Below, piece after piece: positions 1 through 10,849 of a DNA stretch of 64,000 nucleotides. Source of the stretch: Liopterus haemorrhoidalis (taxonomy: Eukaryota; Arthropoda; Insecta; Coleoptera; Dytiscidae). The notes beneath the pieces were generated by a model that was not told the origin of the DNA, searched no databases, and was given only the letters and a program-made list of their open reading frames with translations. The stretch is taken from assembly GCA_963971575.1 (NCBI GenBank), contig OZ020618.1, positions 436,501 through 500,500 of the forward strand, in the 5' to 3' direction. A program made the translations under genes and the position numbers. Position 1 is the stretch's first letter. Each line of letters opens with the position of its first letter.

Positions 1-153
1 TACGTGTTTAAAAATTAGTATCGGTCCGGACACGGTCCGCGGGCAGAACATCAATTGACACAACATCTTTTCATCAAGTCACCGTACATACTGACTTAAG
101 AGCTCTGGGAAGTCAGCTGCCTTGTCGAGGTACGTCGTTCCCGTTCCCACCAC

Positions 154-201
154 TCAATTCGTGACCGACCGCATGCCGCAAGACCCGTTAGCACCCAGGA
201 A
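154..201 (-). CDS. Possible last coding exon of the coiled-coil gene (16 codons with stop)
   Basis: After the exon at 516-763 ends in phase 0, the next minus-strand acceptor-like AG (complement of 202-203) opens a short frame FLGANGSCGMRSVTN followed by TGA at 154-156. It lies in a GC-richer patch than the intron around it. Support is only phase compatibility and composition. The true last exon could instead lie outside the window. Confidence 0.3.
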   Translation of the reverse strand, partial: FLGANGSCGMRSVTN

Positions 202-515
202 CTTAGCGTTACGTTAAGAAAGAAATTTGGACTTTTATATATATAATTTATTTGACGTTTCAAAGTCAAATCGAACATATGTTTATAAAAGAAGAATCGA
301 TCCTGTTTTTATATTTATCTACTCTTACAAAATAAAAAAAAAAAATCAAATGGGTTGATGTGTTGTCTTTGAAATATCACCAAGAACTCCGTTTGTATTT
401 GGTTGTTTTGTCAAGCAGTGCAAATTAATATCTAATCCTAGTGCGTTTGAGGCTTCTGTGGCACTGCTCCATTGTTTCAAGACAACGCACGGTCCCAAAT
501 ACATGTTTAACAAAC

Positions 516-3500
516 CTGTCCTTGCAGACTACGACGAACAGTCTCGCATCTTTCCTTGGTGCGCGCCACCTGTCTCGCAGATTCTTCACGCACCGTCTCC
601 AGCTGCGCTGTCAGCTGAGCGATCTCATGAAGCTTCTCTTCAAGCCTCTTCTCGTTCTGCAACAACTGTTCTTCGGCCCGCGCTAAATCAGTCTTCATCT
701 TGTCGCAATTCTGCTGAAGATCGTTACATTTGCACTCCCAACCATTCATTTGTGACATCAAACCTAAAAAAATCAATTTCATTTTATGTTAAAAAAATAA
801 TTCATTAAAATTATCCAGTTTGCAAAAGATTGGATAGTTAAAAAAAATTCAACGTGTTGAGAAAATCTTTCCGCTGAGTGAAGCCTCTTTTTTATGCTTT
901 AAAACTTCATTTTTATACACTAAAAACTTGATATGAAGTGTGAATTTTCACACATTTCGTTATTTTTAATTGCATAGTTTCTTTTCGATTAATTTATTTT
1001 AGATATTTGAATAAAATATGAGTATGTCTGTGGCCGGTTGCTATGGTTTTCATCCAACAAAGCGTGAATATTAAAAACATTGTGTCAAAAGTTTGTAAAA
1101 TAAATTTTAACAATACTGATAGAAAAATGGGAATTGATGTGGCTGCAAACGCTGCATGTTCCTTTCTCCTGCCGGAGAAATCAAAGGAACGTTACCAGAT
1201 GGCATAAAAATTTAGGTTTTGTTTAATTTTTTTTTTTCACTTACTTCCCCGGGGGATGTTAATTTTTACTTATATCCCGTTGTTAATAGTAATCAAAGCT
1301 TCGTCGGTAATGTGTATCTACTTCCATCAAATCAATGCCATAACAATGTGCTTACTATGTAGAGCAGTGATTATCAACCTTTTTTTTGTCGCGGTACACT
1401 TTTAACAATTTCGAAATTTGGCGGCACACTAATTAATTGCTGTATAAAAATACATACTAAAAATTTATGCATTTTTAAAATTTAGCGGCACACTTCAAGA
1501 ATTTCGCGGCACACAAAAATGCCGCGGCACAGTGGTTGAGAATCACTGATGTAGAGAGTGGAATAAGATATTTGTTAACCATTATTAACGATATCTTACT
1601 CAATTAAATTCAATTCAAATATGAATATCAATTGAAACTTACTGTGACGTTCATCTTCTCCTAGTTGTTGGTCACTTCTTTGTTTCTCCATCTGGCTGGC
1701 CATACACGCAAGTTTATCCTTGTACATTTGCAACTCCCTGGTGACAGCGTCCAAGTTCCTATCAGATATGCTACGGATATGCTGTTCTTCTTGCAGCTTC
1801 ATCTGCGTCGCCTTCAATATATCAGGAAGTGGACTAAGTTCTGCCAACTTCTCCTGGAACTGATTCTTGACCCTCTGTATCTCGCAGGTCACCTGTTCAG
1901 CAATTCTTTGATTCTCCATCTCCATAACATCGATCTGTCTTCGTTGTTCTTCCACTTGTTGCTGCGCGACAAGATACTTGTTTCTGTAATCATCTAACTG
2001 AGTTGCCTGGTCTTGGATGCACGCTCTTAGTTCATCCAGTTCATCCTGGGCTTCTCTGAACCTCTGCTTGGCCACAGCTAACTGCTGTTCTTGTTCCATC
2101 AACATCTCCTTGCTTCCCATCAATTTATTCGCGTCATTTTTAGTTGATTTCATGTGACGCTCATATTCTTGCATCTTAGTCTCGCATTCCTTCTTCAGTC
2201 TTTCCGCCTACATAAAATAAAAAAGAATTAAAATCCACTAAGAAGGTTTCTTTTCGAAATTAGTGATATCACAGATTCCTTAATATCTCTTAAGATCAAT
2301 GATACATCTACTTACAAACATTATCCATACAAATGTTGAAAAACTTACAGAATTTTGTCTTAATCAACTCCTAAAGGGGTGAATTTAGTTCTAGACCGGG
2401 AGCTCATGACAGGTTTTGATCTCCGATTTCATACAGCATGCCTTTTGGAGGAGAGAATATTTACCCTGTGACAACAAAAAAGGGATGGTACTAAACCCCT
2501 GCACGCTTTCCGGTCATAGGGAAAGTTGTATTTCCACTTAAACACAAAATTTTTGTGCTTTTCTCTGATTTAATATTGCTTGCCCTTTTGTCAAAAGAAA
2601 GTCAAATTTAAAGTCTTTTAAATATATGCATGCGATTCGGAGGGTCCCAAAGGGCTCAAACGGGCATGTGATCTTGTAATAAAAAAATATGATTTTCCGC
2701 GTTTTCATACAGCATGCCTATAATTAAAAGACTTTAAATTTGTTATAACTTTCTTTTAACAAAAGGGCAAGCAATATTAAATCAGATAAAAACACAAAAA
2801 TTTTGTGCAAGTGGAAATGCAATTTTCCCTATGACCGGAAAGCGTGCAGGGGTTTAGTACCATCCCTTTTTTGTTGTCACAGGGTAAATATTCTCTCCTC
2901 CAAAAGGCAAGCTGTATGAAATCGGAGACCAAAAATGTCATGAACTCCCGGTCTATTCGGGTGAATCATAGAACGTATTTTTTATGTTTGTTGAGTTATA
3001 ACATTCATTTATTGCACATAAGTGTCTTTTTAAAATCTTTATTAAATGTATTGATAGTTTTTTTAAATTAATGTTAAAAATTTGGATTTTTTATCTGGTA
3101 AAACGTCTCTTGAACATTGACACATGAAATTCGGGAAGTATATTCCTTCTATAACATAAGCTTAGTGGGTGCTTACGTCTATCTTCATTATTTTAGTCTA
3201 CATAAAGTAAAATGGGAGTTAAAATGGAATCTACTAAGAAGGGATTTTTCGAAACTTGAGCCGTAAGAGAGGTGAAACTTGATTTCAAGAATTCCTCAAA
3301 ATCTCTTAGAACCAATGAAATATCGACTTGGTTTATGCTTCAACAGGTTGCCGATACAAATGTTATATATTTCAGGATTTTATCTTAATCAACTCCTATA
3401 GGGTTGAAGCTACATTTTGGGTGAATTATAGAATTCTTTGTATCTACTGTGTTTGTTGAGTTATGATATTCTTATTTGACACATAAGTGTCATTTGAAAT

Positions 3501-6500
3501 CTTTAGATAGTCTTATGTCAGAATTTCAAATAATCGACTAAGAAAATGAGTTTGCGCAAGCTCTGACATGTTTTTGACAGTCTGAGTTTGATGCCCAAAG
3601 CTAAATACTTACTTGATCAGCAGTTCTCTTCATCATATCGTTATCAGCGCGAAGGCCAGCAACTTCTGTCAGCTTAGCCTTGTAATCATCCTGCAGCCGA
3701 TTGTACTGTTCCCTCAGTTCCCTGAGTTGTTGTTCAGCCATCCCAGACGTGGGTCCAGCAGCGTTACGGCAGGGTCCCGTACACCCCGGCATACAGGGCG
3801 GTATGCCAGGAGGACCACAAGAGAACTTCTCTTCTTCCTTCTTGCGCCTCTCGGCTTCTTCTTGTTGCCTTCTGCGTTCCATCTCAGCTCTCTCTCTCTT
3901 GACGCAGTTCAGCTCATCCGACATCCGGCGCACCTCTTCCTCCATGCCCTCGACATGTTTCTCGAGACCTGACGTGGTCTGCGAGTAATGCTGAAGACGG
4001 TTTTCAACATCAGCGGCGCATATACCTCTTCCACCACCGCAAGGCATATCTTTAACTGGTTTGCACTTCCCCTAAAATATTCAAATAACGCACTTTCAAA
4101 TATTTAAAACAAAAAAAAAAAATCTAGTTGTGAATTTTCACAAATTTCAAGAATTGCCCTTGGGTGAGATCTTAAAAGACCTCAAAAAAATTGCCTAAAG
4201 TCTATTCCAAATGTTTAAGAGGAACTAAATGGAATTTTTATTTTCTTAAATTTTTATAGTATTTCAAATACCATAAATGTAATTGAAATACCAGAAGTAC
4301 TTGAAATAGTAGGGAAGATTTAAAATACTAAAGGAGGTTTGAAATAATAGGTAGATATTTGAAATATTTGGAAAATATTTGATATATCATGAAATATTTG
4401 AAATATTTAGAAACATTTGAAATACTAGGAAAATATTTAAAATATGTACTAGAGAAATACTTTAAGTATTTGAAATACTTAGAAAATATTTTAAATACTA
4501 GGAAATATTTGAAATAGTGAAATATTTTAAGAACTAGGAAATATTTGAAATAATAGGTAAATATTTGAAATTTATACTAGAGAAATATTTGAAATACTAG
4601 GAAAATATTTGAAATATGTACTAGAGAAATACTTGAAATACTATGAAAATATTTGAAATACTAGGGAAATATTTGAAATATTTTGTAATTATTATAAACA
4701 TACTTGAGATAACTATAGTCCATCCCAAATATTTAAGCGGAACTAAACGGCATTTTTTTTCCTTAGGTTGTCATGAGCTCACCTTTTAATGATTTAATAA
4801 GGTTTTTGTTAAATAAAAAGCCTCATTCATTCGTTAAAAATTACTAGATTTCAAAATCTACAGTCCATTTAAAACGATTAAGCCAAACTAAACGAAACTT
4901 TAATTTTTTAAGTTGTCTCGATATCCCTTTTAACGATTGAATGAGGTTTTTGTTGAATAAAATGGTCAAAAGCCTAATTCCATTATTAAAAGTTACTTGA
5001 TATCAAAATCCACTTCCACTCAAACGTTGGAAAAAGACTATAGTTACACTTAAACCAAAGAAACAGACTTTTATATATATTTTTTTTATTTTAACGGCCT
5101 TTGCTGCTTTGGCAATTAGCCAGGACAATTCTTATTAGTAAAAAATTCCATGCCTCAACGGGATTCGAACCCGAGACCTTAGCAACGCAGAGCAGATGTG
5201 TTACCACTACGCTACGCCGGTCGGTTTTTTATATTTTACGCACAAATATTTTTTGAAGATTTATATACAGAGTTGCACCAGGTTTCCCTTAATTTTGAGC
5301 ATTCCCGTAGCAACGTCCTGTGTTGCTACGTATTTTTGTGAATGAAGTAATGTTTAAAATTCAAGAAATTCTGGTGCAACTTAGTATTAGTAATTTTTAT
5401 ATAGGCAAGTCAAAGAATTTTATATGCATACCAATTTAATAATCCCAGCCGTTCAATCACAGTTTTTATAGACATACAGACAGACAGTCGGACAGACTGA
5501 CAGACAGACTAACAAATAGACAGATGAGTGACGGTAATGGAGTTTCCTGGTCATAACTACGAAAGCTTAAAAACAAACGTCAAATATTTATTAAAATCTG
5601 TCAAAAATAATGTCAGTTTTTTTATTACCTGTAATCTGTCTACTCTTTCTTTTAGTCCTTGATTCTCTTTAAGGACCATGCGCATTTCAGCATGCAATCC
5701 ACACACTTGCCTCTGAAGGCACTCTACAGCTCTGTCCTTCTGCAGAAGCTCCTCCTGAAGACGGTACCTGATACACAACAACCGCTAAGAAAACAGCACT
5801 ATCAAATTCATTCCCAAAAAACCAACCAGATATTTTAATCTTTTATAAAAACTGTGTAAAAAAATATAAAGTATATACAAATCAAAAACTGTCAAAAAAT
5901 ACAGTTCACATTTTTAAACAAATGTAACAGTGTTGCCATGGAAAGAACTAAAACACTACAGCCAGACCTCACATATAAGTCAACGGTTTCAGAGAATGTA
6001 CTCGCTAATTCAGGACAATTTACATCAATGTTTTTACAAAAAAAAAAAATTTAGCCAGATATGCGTGTTAAAAGATAGGGTCTAAAGATGCCTGTCCACT
6101 TGAGAGTAAATAGTGGCGAGAACCTCTCGATAGCAGTTACTCGCCAATGGACACACCTCTGAGAGTAACTCGCGGAAAGTGGCGAGTTACTCTCGGAAAG
6201 CTAACTATTCTCAACGTGCTCGCTAGTGGACACGTGCTACCTACTCTCTCCGATAGCACCTCGCCAAATACGAACTGTGTTCGAATTCTGAGAGTGCTAT
6301 CGAGAGCTGTCTGCTTACAAGATGTTCAAAAATTGGTCACCGGAGGAAATAAATAAATTAATCGGCTTGTACAAACTCCGGGAAATTTTGTGGAACGTAA
6401 ATGATTACCGTGACAGAATAAAAAAACATAATGTTTTGTAGGAAATTTTATACACCCAAATTTAGAAAATTACCAACATATTAACCATTTTTTTTTTAAA

Positions 6501-9500
6501 TTTTATTAAAAATAATTAATTAGTTTAAATTTAATTCAATTTAAAAATAAAAATATATGTTTTTTTTATTATAAAGTTTAAAACATTATGTGCCTGATTA
6601 AAAGAATTATTTTGATAATAAATTATGTAACTTTTTACCTTTATTAATAACTAATTACCCCAAATAATTAAGTAGAGTCTAAAATTAATTTATTAAATTA
6701 TTTTAGTAATGACATTTAATAGAAATAAACTATTTTTTAAAGTATAGCCGGTTCACTTTTGTAAGAACAAACTAAGAGAGAATTTTGTTTTCAATAGTTT
6801 GCACCTTTGAAGCTGTATGCCATGTTGGTATTAAAAAATGTCACTCTTTAAAATGTCGATCCATTTGACATATGTCATATTGAAAAATGATATCTTAATT
6901 ATAATGATCATAACCTTATCAACCTAAAGTCGGTTTTACAGCGTAAGGAATATTTTTAATTGACATTTAAAGTCAGTAACACACCATAAAAGTAACCAAA
7001 ATAACCAGATCTAGTGTGTTCTTACAAAAGTGAACAGCTTATATCAAAAAACTTCTACTAAAATGCAATTAATAACAAAATATGCTAATTAAGCTTTTAG
7101 GTACATACCCCAAATATACTAATATATAATAACCCTTTTTTTTTAATATCTCTATTTCTTAAATTTCATGAATAGGATTAGAAATTAATTTACATTCCTT
7201 TCTTTTACTTTACATTCCTTTATTAAGAAAAAGAAAAATCATATTCTTTTAAATCTTCTATTAAATATTTTTTAGTACAAGCTATAGCTTCAACTATTTT
7301 TTATTTGTAATTTGGTCTTCCTTGGCTTCCATTGGATGTTTTAAGTCATAACTCCGCCCCTCTGATTTCGTGTATTCAATTTCAACAATTTGCACTGTTA
7401 TTAAATTTACGCTTTTAAAAATTAAATGCAACATTTGCCCAAATATAACTAGAATTTAAAAAAAATAATTTAAACAAAATAAAAATACAAAAAAAAAAAC
7501 AGAAAAAATAAAATTGTCTCAAGACCGGAACCCTAGTTTGTAAATTAGAACGCGAGAATGCTAAGCATTAGACCATGAAAACATGCTGATTTACTGTGTT
7601 ACATAAGGTATTAAATATTAATACTACCATTCAATTCTTTGGGTAATATTTTGTCATCAACATTTTTTCCAAATTTGCTCATACATCGCCTTTTCGAGGA
7701 AAAAAACGTGTGCCCTCTACTTTGATGCATCCTATGTATATATGGGGGGCTGCAGATAATATTTACATCATTTCGGGGGGTTGGGGGGTAGATGCCAGAA
7801 AAGGTTGAGAAACAGAGCTCTACCTCTACATCATCATTGTACCGAGCATATATTTCTTTCATACCTCTCATTAATTTATTTATTTATTTTTTATATTTTA
7901 TGTATAACCACATGTACAATCGTAATTCTATATGTATAAGTGAGTGTACGTAATATGAGTGTACGTAATGTGGATGTACGTAATGCGTGATATCCAGTAT
8001 TGTTAAAAATGTTACCTTTTCCCTTCCAGATCAACATTGTCCTGCGCTAATTTCTCCTGCATATCATAACTCTCGCTGAGACACTTAGCGATGTGTGGCA
8101 TCACATGCGGTTGCTGCTGGATGGATTGGTGACCCTCGCTTGGACGCCGTTCAGTGCTTGAACGACGTCGGTCGGTGCTGGACCTACGCCTGTGATCACC
8201 GTCCGGTCTGCTTCCAGGACGTTTTGCCGTTGGACCATCACAAATCAATATCTTCGGCATATTATCATCGGTAACACCGCATATTACCACTTTTGGTAAC
8301 ATATCTTCTTTGTGACGCTAAATCAAATTTAATTTTACAATTAAACGCCTAAATAATAGGCAACCCACCTAACAAATGAATATTGCGAATTGCATATATA
8401 TACAGTAAGATATAATACCTTTATTCATTTTTTAAATAAATTTATCTATATAGGTAGGGTTGCCACTTCTTCGGATCTGACCCGGAGGTTCCGGGTTTTG
8501 CAGGTTTGTATCCGGGTTTGATCCGTATTTCTCTGGGTTGCGTGAAATATAAACATCCAATTTATTTTTACTTGCCCGACCTTAATATATAAGGGGCAAA
8601 TATTGTAATCGCGAAAATTTTCGATGTCGAGATTTTGACTGATGACCACGTTTCAAGGTCCAGGGAATCCAAAAAACCTATTTTCGAAGTGCCGTCCGTA
8701 TGTGTGTGTGTGTGTGTGTGTGTCTGTGTGTGTGCCTGTGTGTATACACGATAACTCAAGAACGGTTTAACTTAGAGAGTTCGTTCTGGTACTAAAAAAA
8801 TCTCCTATTAATTGGGAAAAACCCTATTGTTTTTTATGAAAATACTAAACCGGAAACGGAAGTTATTAAACTATAAAATTTTAAAAAATTCGTAACTAGT
8901 AAACCAAGGCTTGGACAAAAATGTGTATAGAACATAATTTGATGTATTTTTGAAGATTTACCTAAAACTTTTTAAATAAAAAAATAATTTTTTAAAAATA
9001 TTTATTTTTTTTAATTATTATTTTTTTATGGGAGGGCAAGTCTAGCGGAGGTCTCTCTTCGCCACTGGTTATATAATACTGCCAGTTTTGAAGGCATGAA
9101 AAAGCAAAATAGGAAAAATAGTTAAAAACTCGTTGCATAGGGCTTTTTGCCACCCTTGTTGATTATAAAACTCGTCGCTACTCGACTCGTTATTTAACTT
9201 CGACGCGTGCCAACTTCACTGTATCTCATTTAAAAACCTATTACCTATATTCAAGTTTGATCAAGTAATATTATTATTCAGTATATAATTCTTACCTTTT
9301 CCGTGTCAATAGGAGGTGTAGTTTTTAGATATTGGTCCGCGACTTGTACCAGCATCTGTATAAGGCGTGTCTTGTCCTCGAAGACGGCCATGTGGTCTCT
9401 AAGTTCTTTGTTCAATTTCTCCAGCTCTCTGGCTTCGACATCCGTCATGTGATCTTTCTTCAGGAGTTCAGCAACTCGATCTTTTATGGCCGTGATAGCT

Positions 9501-10535
9501 TCTCCGACAGCTCTTGCTTGCACTTCGGCTTCCTCCAGTTCCTTCAGCACCTGGGGGAGAAAATATTAGTTTTTGTTAGGTGGTGTTTGGTGTTAGTTAC
9601 TTTGTTGTCCATCTGGGGAAAGACGGCGCCCCCTCCATCGCCTTCCCCTTCTTTTTTTTTAGGAGGTTCCGCTGCACTTGTCTTCTCTTTATCCAGATCC
9701 GTGACTGCTTTCTCCATTTCTGCGACACTCTTGTGGAGCATCTCTTGGAAATCTTCCGTCTCACCAATATCCATTTCTTGCTCCACTTCTTTGACCATAT
9801 CTTGTATTTCTTCAAGAGCTGGCACATCTTCCTCAGCCAGCTCTTTTTCAGTTTCTTCAATCTGGGATTCATCTTCTGCCATTTTTTCAGATTTTACTTC
9901 TAATTCTTTTTCTACTTTTTCTTCAAGGACTACCTTTTCTTCTGTCTGTTGTACTTTTTCTTCAGACTTTACATCTGATTCTGCTTCTGCTTCTTCCTCT
10001 GTATCTTCCTCTGTTTCTTCTGTGTCTTCTTCAGTCTCTTTATCTTCTACTTCCTTTACTGCTGTCTCTGTCTCTGCTGGTTGTTCTTTAACAGATTGTA
10101 CTGATGATTTTGCTGATGGTCTTTTGCGTTTTCTTACAACTGCAAAATCCCCAGCGCCTTTTCTAACCTGTGGAAAGTTATTTTAAGAGGACAGTTCGGA
10201 GATAACTGATGAACAGAAAGAATACTTACTTCAGTCTGATTGACTTTTATATTATTGAGTTCTTCAATATGTTGCCTAATCCATTTCGCATGTTTTGAAG
10301 GCGAAAATTCATTATATTGCCTGAGTGATTTTTTGAAATGCGTGTTAGGATCGCCTATATGACTACTATCCAAGTACTTTTTACCAAATATATTGTTGTA
10401 TAAATGCAATGCTGAGATCTTCTTGCCAGCAAACAAATCAGTGGACGAGCGATTTGAACCTTGAACTACACTACTGCTTTTAGCAGGGTTTAATTTTGTT
10501 TTGGACGCGGATAGACGTAAAGGCGAATTTTTACT
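516..10535 (-). CDS. Long uncharacterised coiled-coil protein, eight exons
   Basis: I do not recognise the family. Eight minus-strand exons join in frame with GT/AG borders: 10230-10535, 9601-10167, 9296-9550, 8016-8317, 5629-5767, 3613-4071, 1643-2207 and 516-763, together 2841 nt or 947 codons. The N-terminal part is basic and globular-looking (LHLYNNIFGKKYLD, then WIRQHIEELNN). A very Glu-rich acidic stretch follows in the second exon, then a coiled coil, a basic Ser/Arg segment (RRRSSTDRRRSSTERRPSEG), and long heptad-rich coiled coils in the last four exons. The exon at 3613-4071 carries two Cys/Gly/Pro patches (MPCGGGRGICAAD and FSCGPPGIPPCMPGCTGPC) that interrupt the coil. Such patches recall Cys-Gly-Pro sperm-tail proteins of flies; this is inference only. 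A structural or axonemal/centrosomal role is possible but unproven. The gene is divergent from TSC1. Confidence 0.75.
764..1642. other. Intron of the coiled-coil gene, with one hAT-type MITE
   Basis: AT-rich noncoding sequence. It contains the MITE at 1365-1548 and a short dyad GTGTGAATTTTCACAC near 940 that recurs elsewhere in the window. Nothing else can be supported. Confidence 0.6.
1365..1548. mobile_element. hAT-type MITE with perfect 8-bp target duplication
   Basis: A 184-bp element bounded by imperfect inverted ends (CAGTGATTATCAACC and GGTTGAGAATCACTG) and flanked on both sides by ATGTAGAG (1357-1364 and 1549-1556). Inside are repeated GCGGCACAC motifs in both halves. An 8-bp duplication with CAG...CTG ends is the hallmark of hAT elements. 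No coding capacity, so it is nonautonomous. Confidence 0.85.
2208..3612. repeat. Intron with a diverged local duplication of about 300 bp
   Basis: Sequence at about 2208-2392 plus 2955-3045 aligns with about 3193-3510. Shared marks in the same order are CTACATAAA, CTACTAAGAAGG, CTTAATCAACTCCTA, GTGAAT-ATAGAA, TGTTTGTTGAGTTAT and CACATAAGTGTC. The first copy is split by the foldback element at 2393-2954, so the duplication appears older than that insertion. The second copy begins next to the neighbouring exon. Confidence 0.65.
2393..2954. mobile_element. Foldback element, family A, copy 1
   Basis: About 560 bp forming one long palindrome: both ends read AGACCGGGAGCTCATGACA or its complement, and the arms of about 270 bp meet near 2718 at CAGCATGCCTATAATTAAAAG. 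The inner arm has TTGCTTGCCCTTTTGTCAAAAG and its complement. Other copies lie at 38638-39209 and 63668 to the window end. There is no coding capacity. TA flanks both sides of this copy, which would fit a TA target site. Confidence 0.8.
4255..4690. repeat. AT-rich minisatellite, about 20-bp unit
   Basis: Imperfect tandem units of roughly ATATTTGAAATACTAGGAAA, some 20 copies with variation in length and sequence. It lies inside an intron of the coiled-coil gene. Confidence 0.8.
5077..5226 (-). mobile_element. tRNA-derived SINE, subfamily 1
   Basis: On the minus strand a tRNA-like head carries a box A (GGCGTAGCGTAGTGG) and a perfect box B (GGTTCGAATCC) spaced as in a tRNA, then a tail TGGAATTTTT...AATTGTCCTGGCTAATTGCC ending in an A/T-rich run. 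A 5'-truncated relative is at 44213-44345. Mismatched acceptor stem and the shared non-tRNA tail show it is a SINE and not a tRNA gene. Confidence 0.75.
5271..5382. mobile_element. Short palindromic MITE
   Basis: Inverted ends AGTTGCACCAG and CTGGTGCAACT, with further inward pairing between TTAATTTTGA and TTTAAAATTCAAG and a central GTAGCAACG...TTGCTACG. About 112 bp, no coding capacity, single copy seen here. Confidence 0.65.
6322..6441 (+). pseudogene. MADF/Myb-like DNA-binding domain fragment from a transposon
   Basis: A 39-codon frame starts at ATG 6322 with MFKNWSPEEINKLIGLYKL, then REILWNVNDYRDRIKKHN, then TAG. The pattern WS-EE-x-LI-LY-x-RE-LWNV-DYR is typical of the start of MADF and related Myb-like domains, which in insects often come from the accessory protein of PIF/Harbinger transposons. 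Directly upstream (6078-6320) is a segment with many imperfect copies of GAGAGTAACTCGCC in both orientations, like subterminal transposon repeats. The rest of the domain is missing. Confidence 0.5.
6747..7038. mobile_element. MITE family G, copy 1
   Basis: Ends are GGTTCACTTTTGTAAGAAC and GTTCTTACAAAAGTGAAC, an almost perfect inverted pair, next to TATA-like flanks. The inside carries TTTGCACCTTTGAA, GATCATAACC and AAGTAACCAAAATAACCAGAT, which recur in copies at 24202-24435 and 55718-55979. Confidence 0.8.
7250..7600 (-). repeat. Family D repeat, minus orientation, with tRNA-like segment
   Basis: The landmarks CTTCCATTGG-TGTTTTAAGTCATAA, CTCCGCCCCTCTGATTTCGT and a tRNA-like tail (near 7515-7595, CTAAGCATTAGACCATG) match, on the opposite strand, the copies at about 33280-33970 and 46080-46665, and in the same orientation the copy at 55075-55560. 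Confidence 0.6.
8318..9295. other. Intron of the coiled-coil gene with family C fragment and GT microsatellite
   Basis: A fragment related to family C (CCGACCTTAATATATAAGGGGC at about 8575) runs to a (GT)n tract at 8699-8745. The rest is AT-rich with no supported feature. Confidence 0.5.
8699..8745. repeat. (GT)n microsatellite
   Basis: Alternating GT over about 45 bp with two interruptions (TGTCTG and TGCCTG). Confidence 0.9.
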
Positions 10536-10633
10536 CTAGAATCAAAATGATTTATCAGTTAACATAAAGTACAGTGTATTTTTGGTGGTGTTTTGCTACA
10601 TTTCACTTAGAGGTGTTGTGTTTCAGGTTTTAC

Positions 10634-10639
10634 CTTCAT
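10634..10639 (-). CDS. Possible first coding mini-exon (Met-Lys) of the coiled-coil gene
   Basis: On the minus strand ATGAAG is followed at once by a donor (GTAAAAC) and joins in phase 0 to the exon at 10230-10535, which starts SKNSPLRLSASK. No other nearby Met fits that frame. This is a weak, phase-only argument; a second donor lies 12 nt upstream. Confidence 0.35.
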
Positions 10640-10849
10640 GTTTACCTTGGATTTCCAAAGTTATTCCAAAATGAAGAGCTGTGGATTTTTTTCTTTTTAA
10701 TTTTATATCATTCAGGCTTGAACAAAAATATTAAAATGTCACAAAAAATAAAAACAAAATGTATGTTGGAAAATAAATATACATTGGTATCTGCGATTAT
10801 ATTGACATTATATGTCACATTTTTGATATTTGTTTGGCGGTCAAAATAA

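Larger units (their letters stand above)
4072..5628. other. Intron of the coiled-coil gene: minisatellite, MITE fragments and a SINE
   Basis: Contents in order: a family B fragment near 4195-4245; the 20-bp minisatellite at 4255-4690; two head-to-tail diverged family B units at about 4715-5075 (TTAAGCGGAACTAAACGG and GATTAAGCCAAACTAAACG); a tRNA-type SINE at 5077-5226; and a small MITE at 5271-5382. A short GACA-rich tract follows near 5475-5520. Confidence 0.65.
5768..8015. other. Largest intron of the coiled-coil gene, filled with transposon remnants
   Basis: Holds a MADF-like coding fragment at 6322-6441 preceded by a repeat-rich segment at 6078-6320, a family G MITE at 6747-7038, and a minus-orientation copy of family D with its tRNA-like segment at about 7250-7600. 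From 7610 to 8015 I see nothing beyond AT-rich sequence and a short GTGTACGTAAT tandem near 7940-7985. Confidence 0.6.

Noticed and set aside
5148..5225. Possible minus-strand tRNA gene
   Set aside because: Boxes A and B are good, but the acceptor stem does not close and the non-tRNA tail is shared with 44213-44345; it is a SINE.
9332..10186. 284-codon plus-strand Ser/Phe-rich open frame
   Set aside because: Antisense shadow of the Glu/Lys-rich exon of the coiled-coil gene; low-complexity complement.
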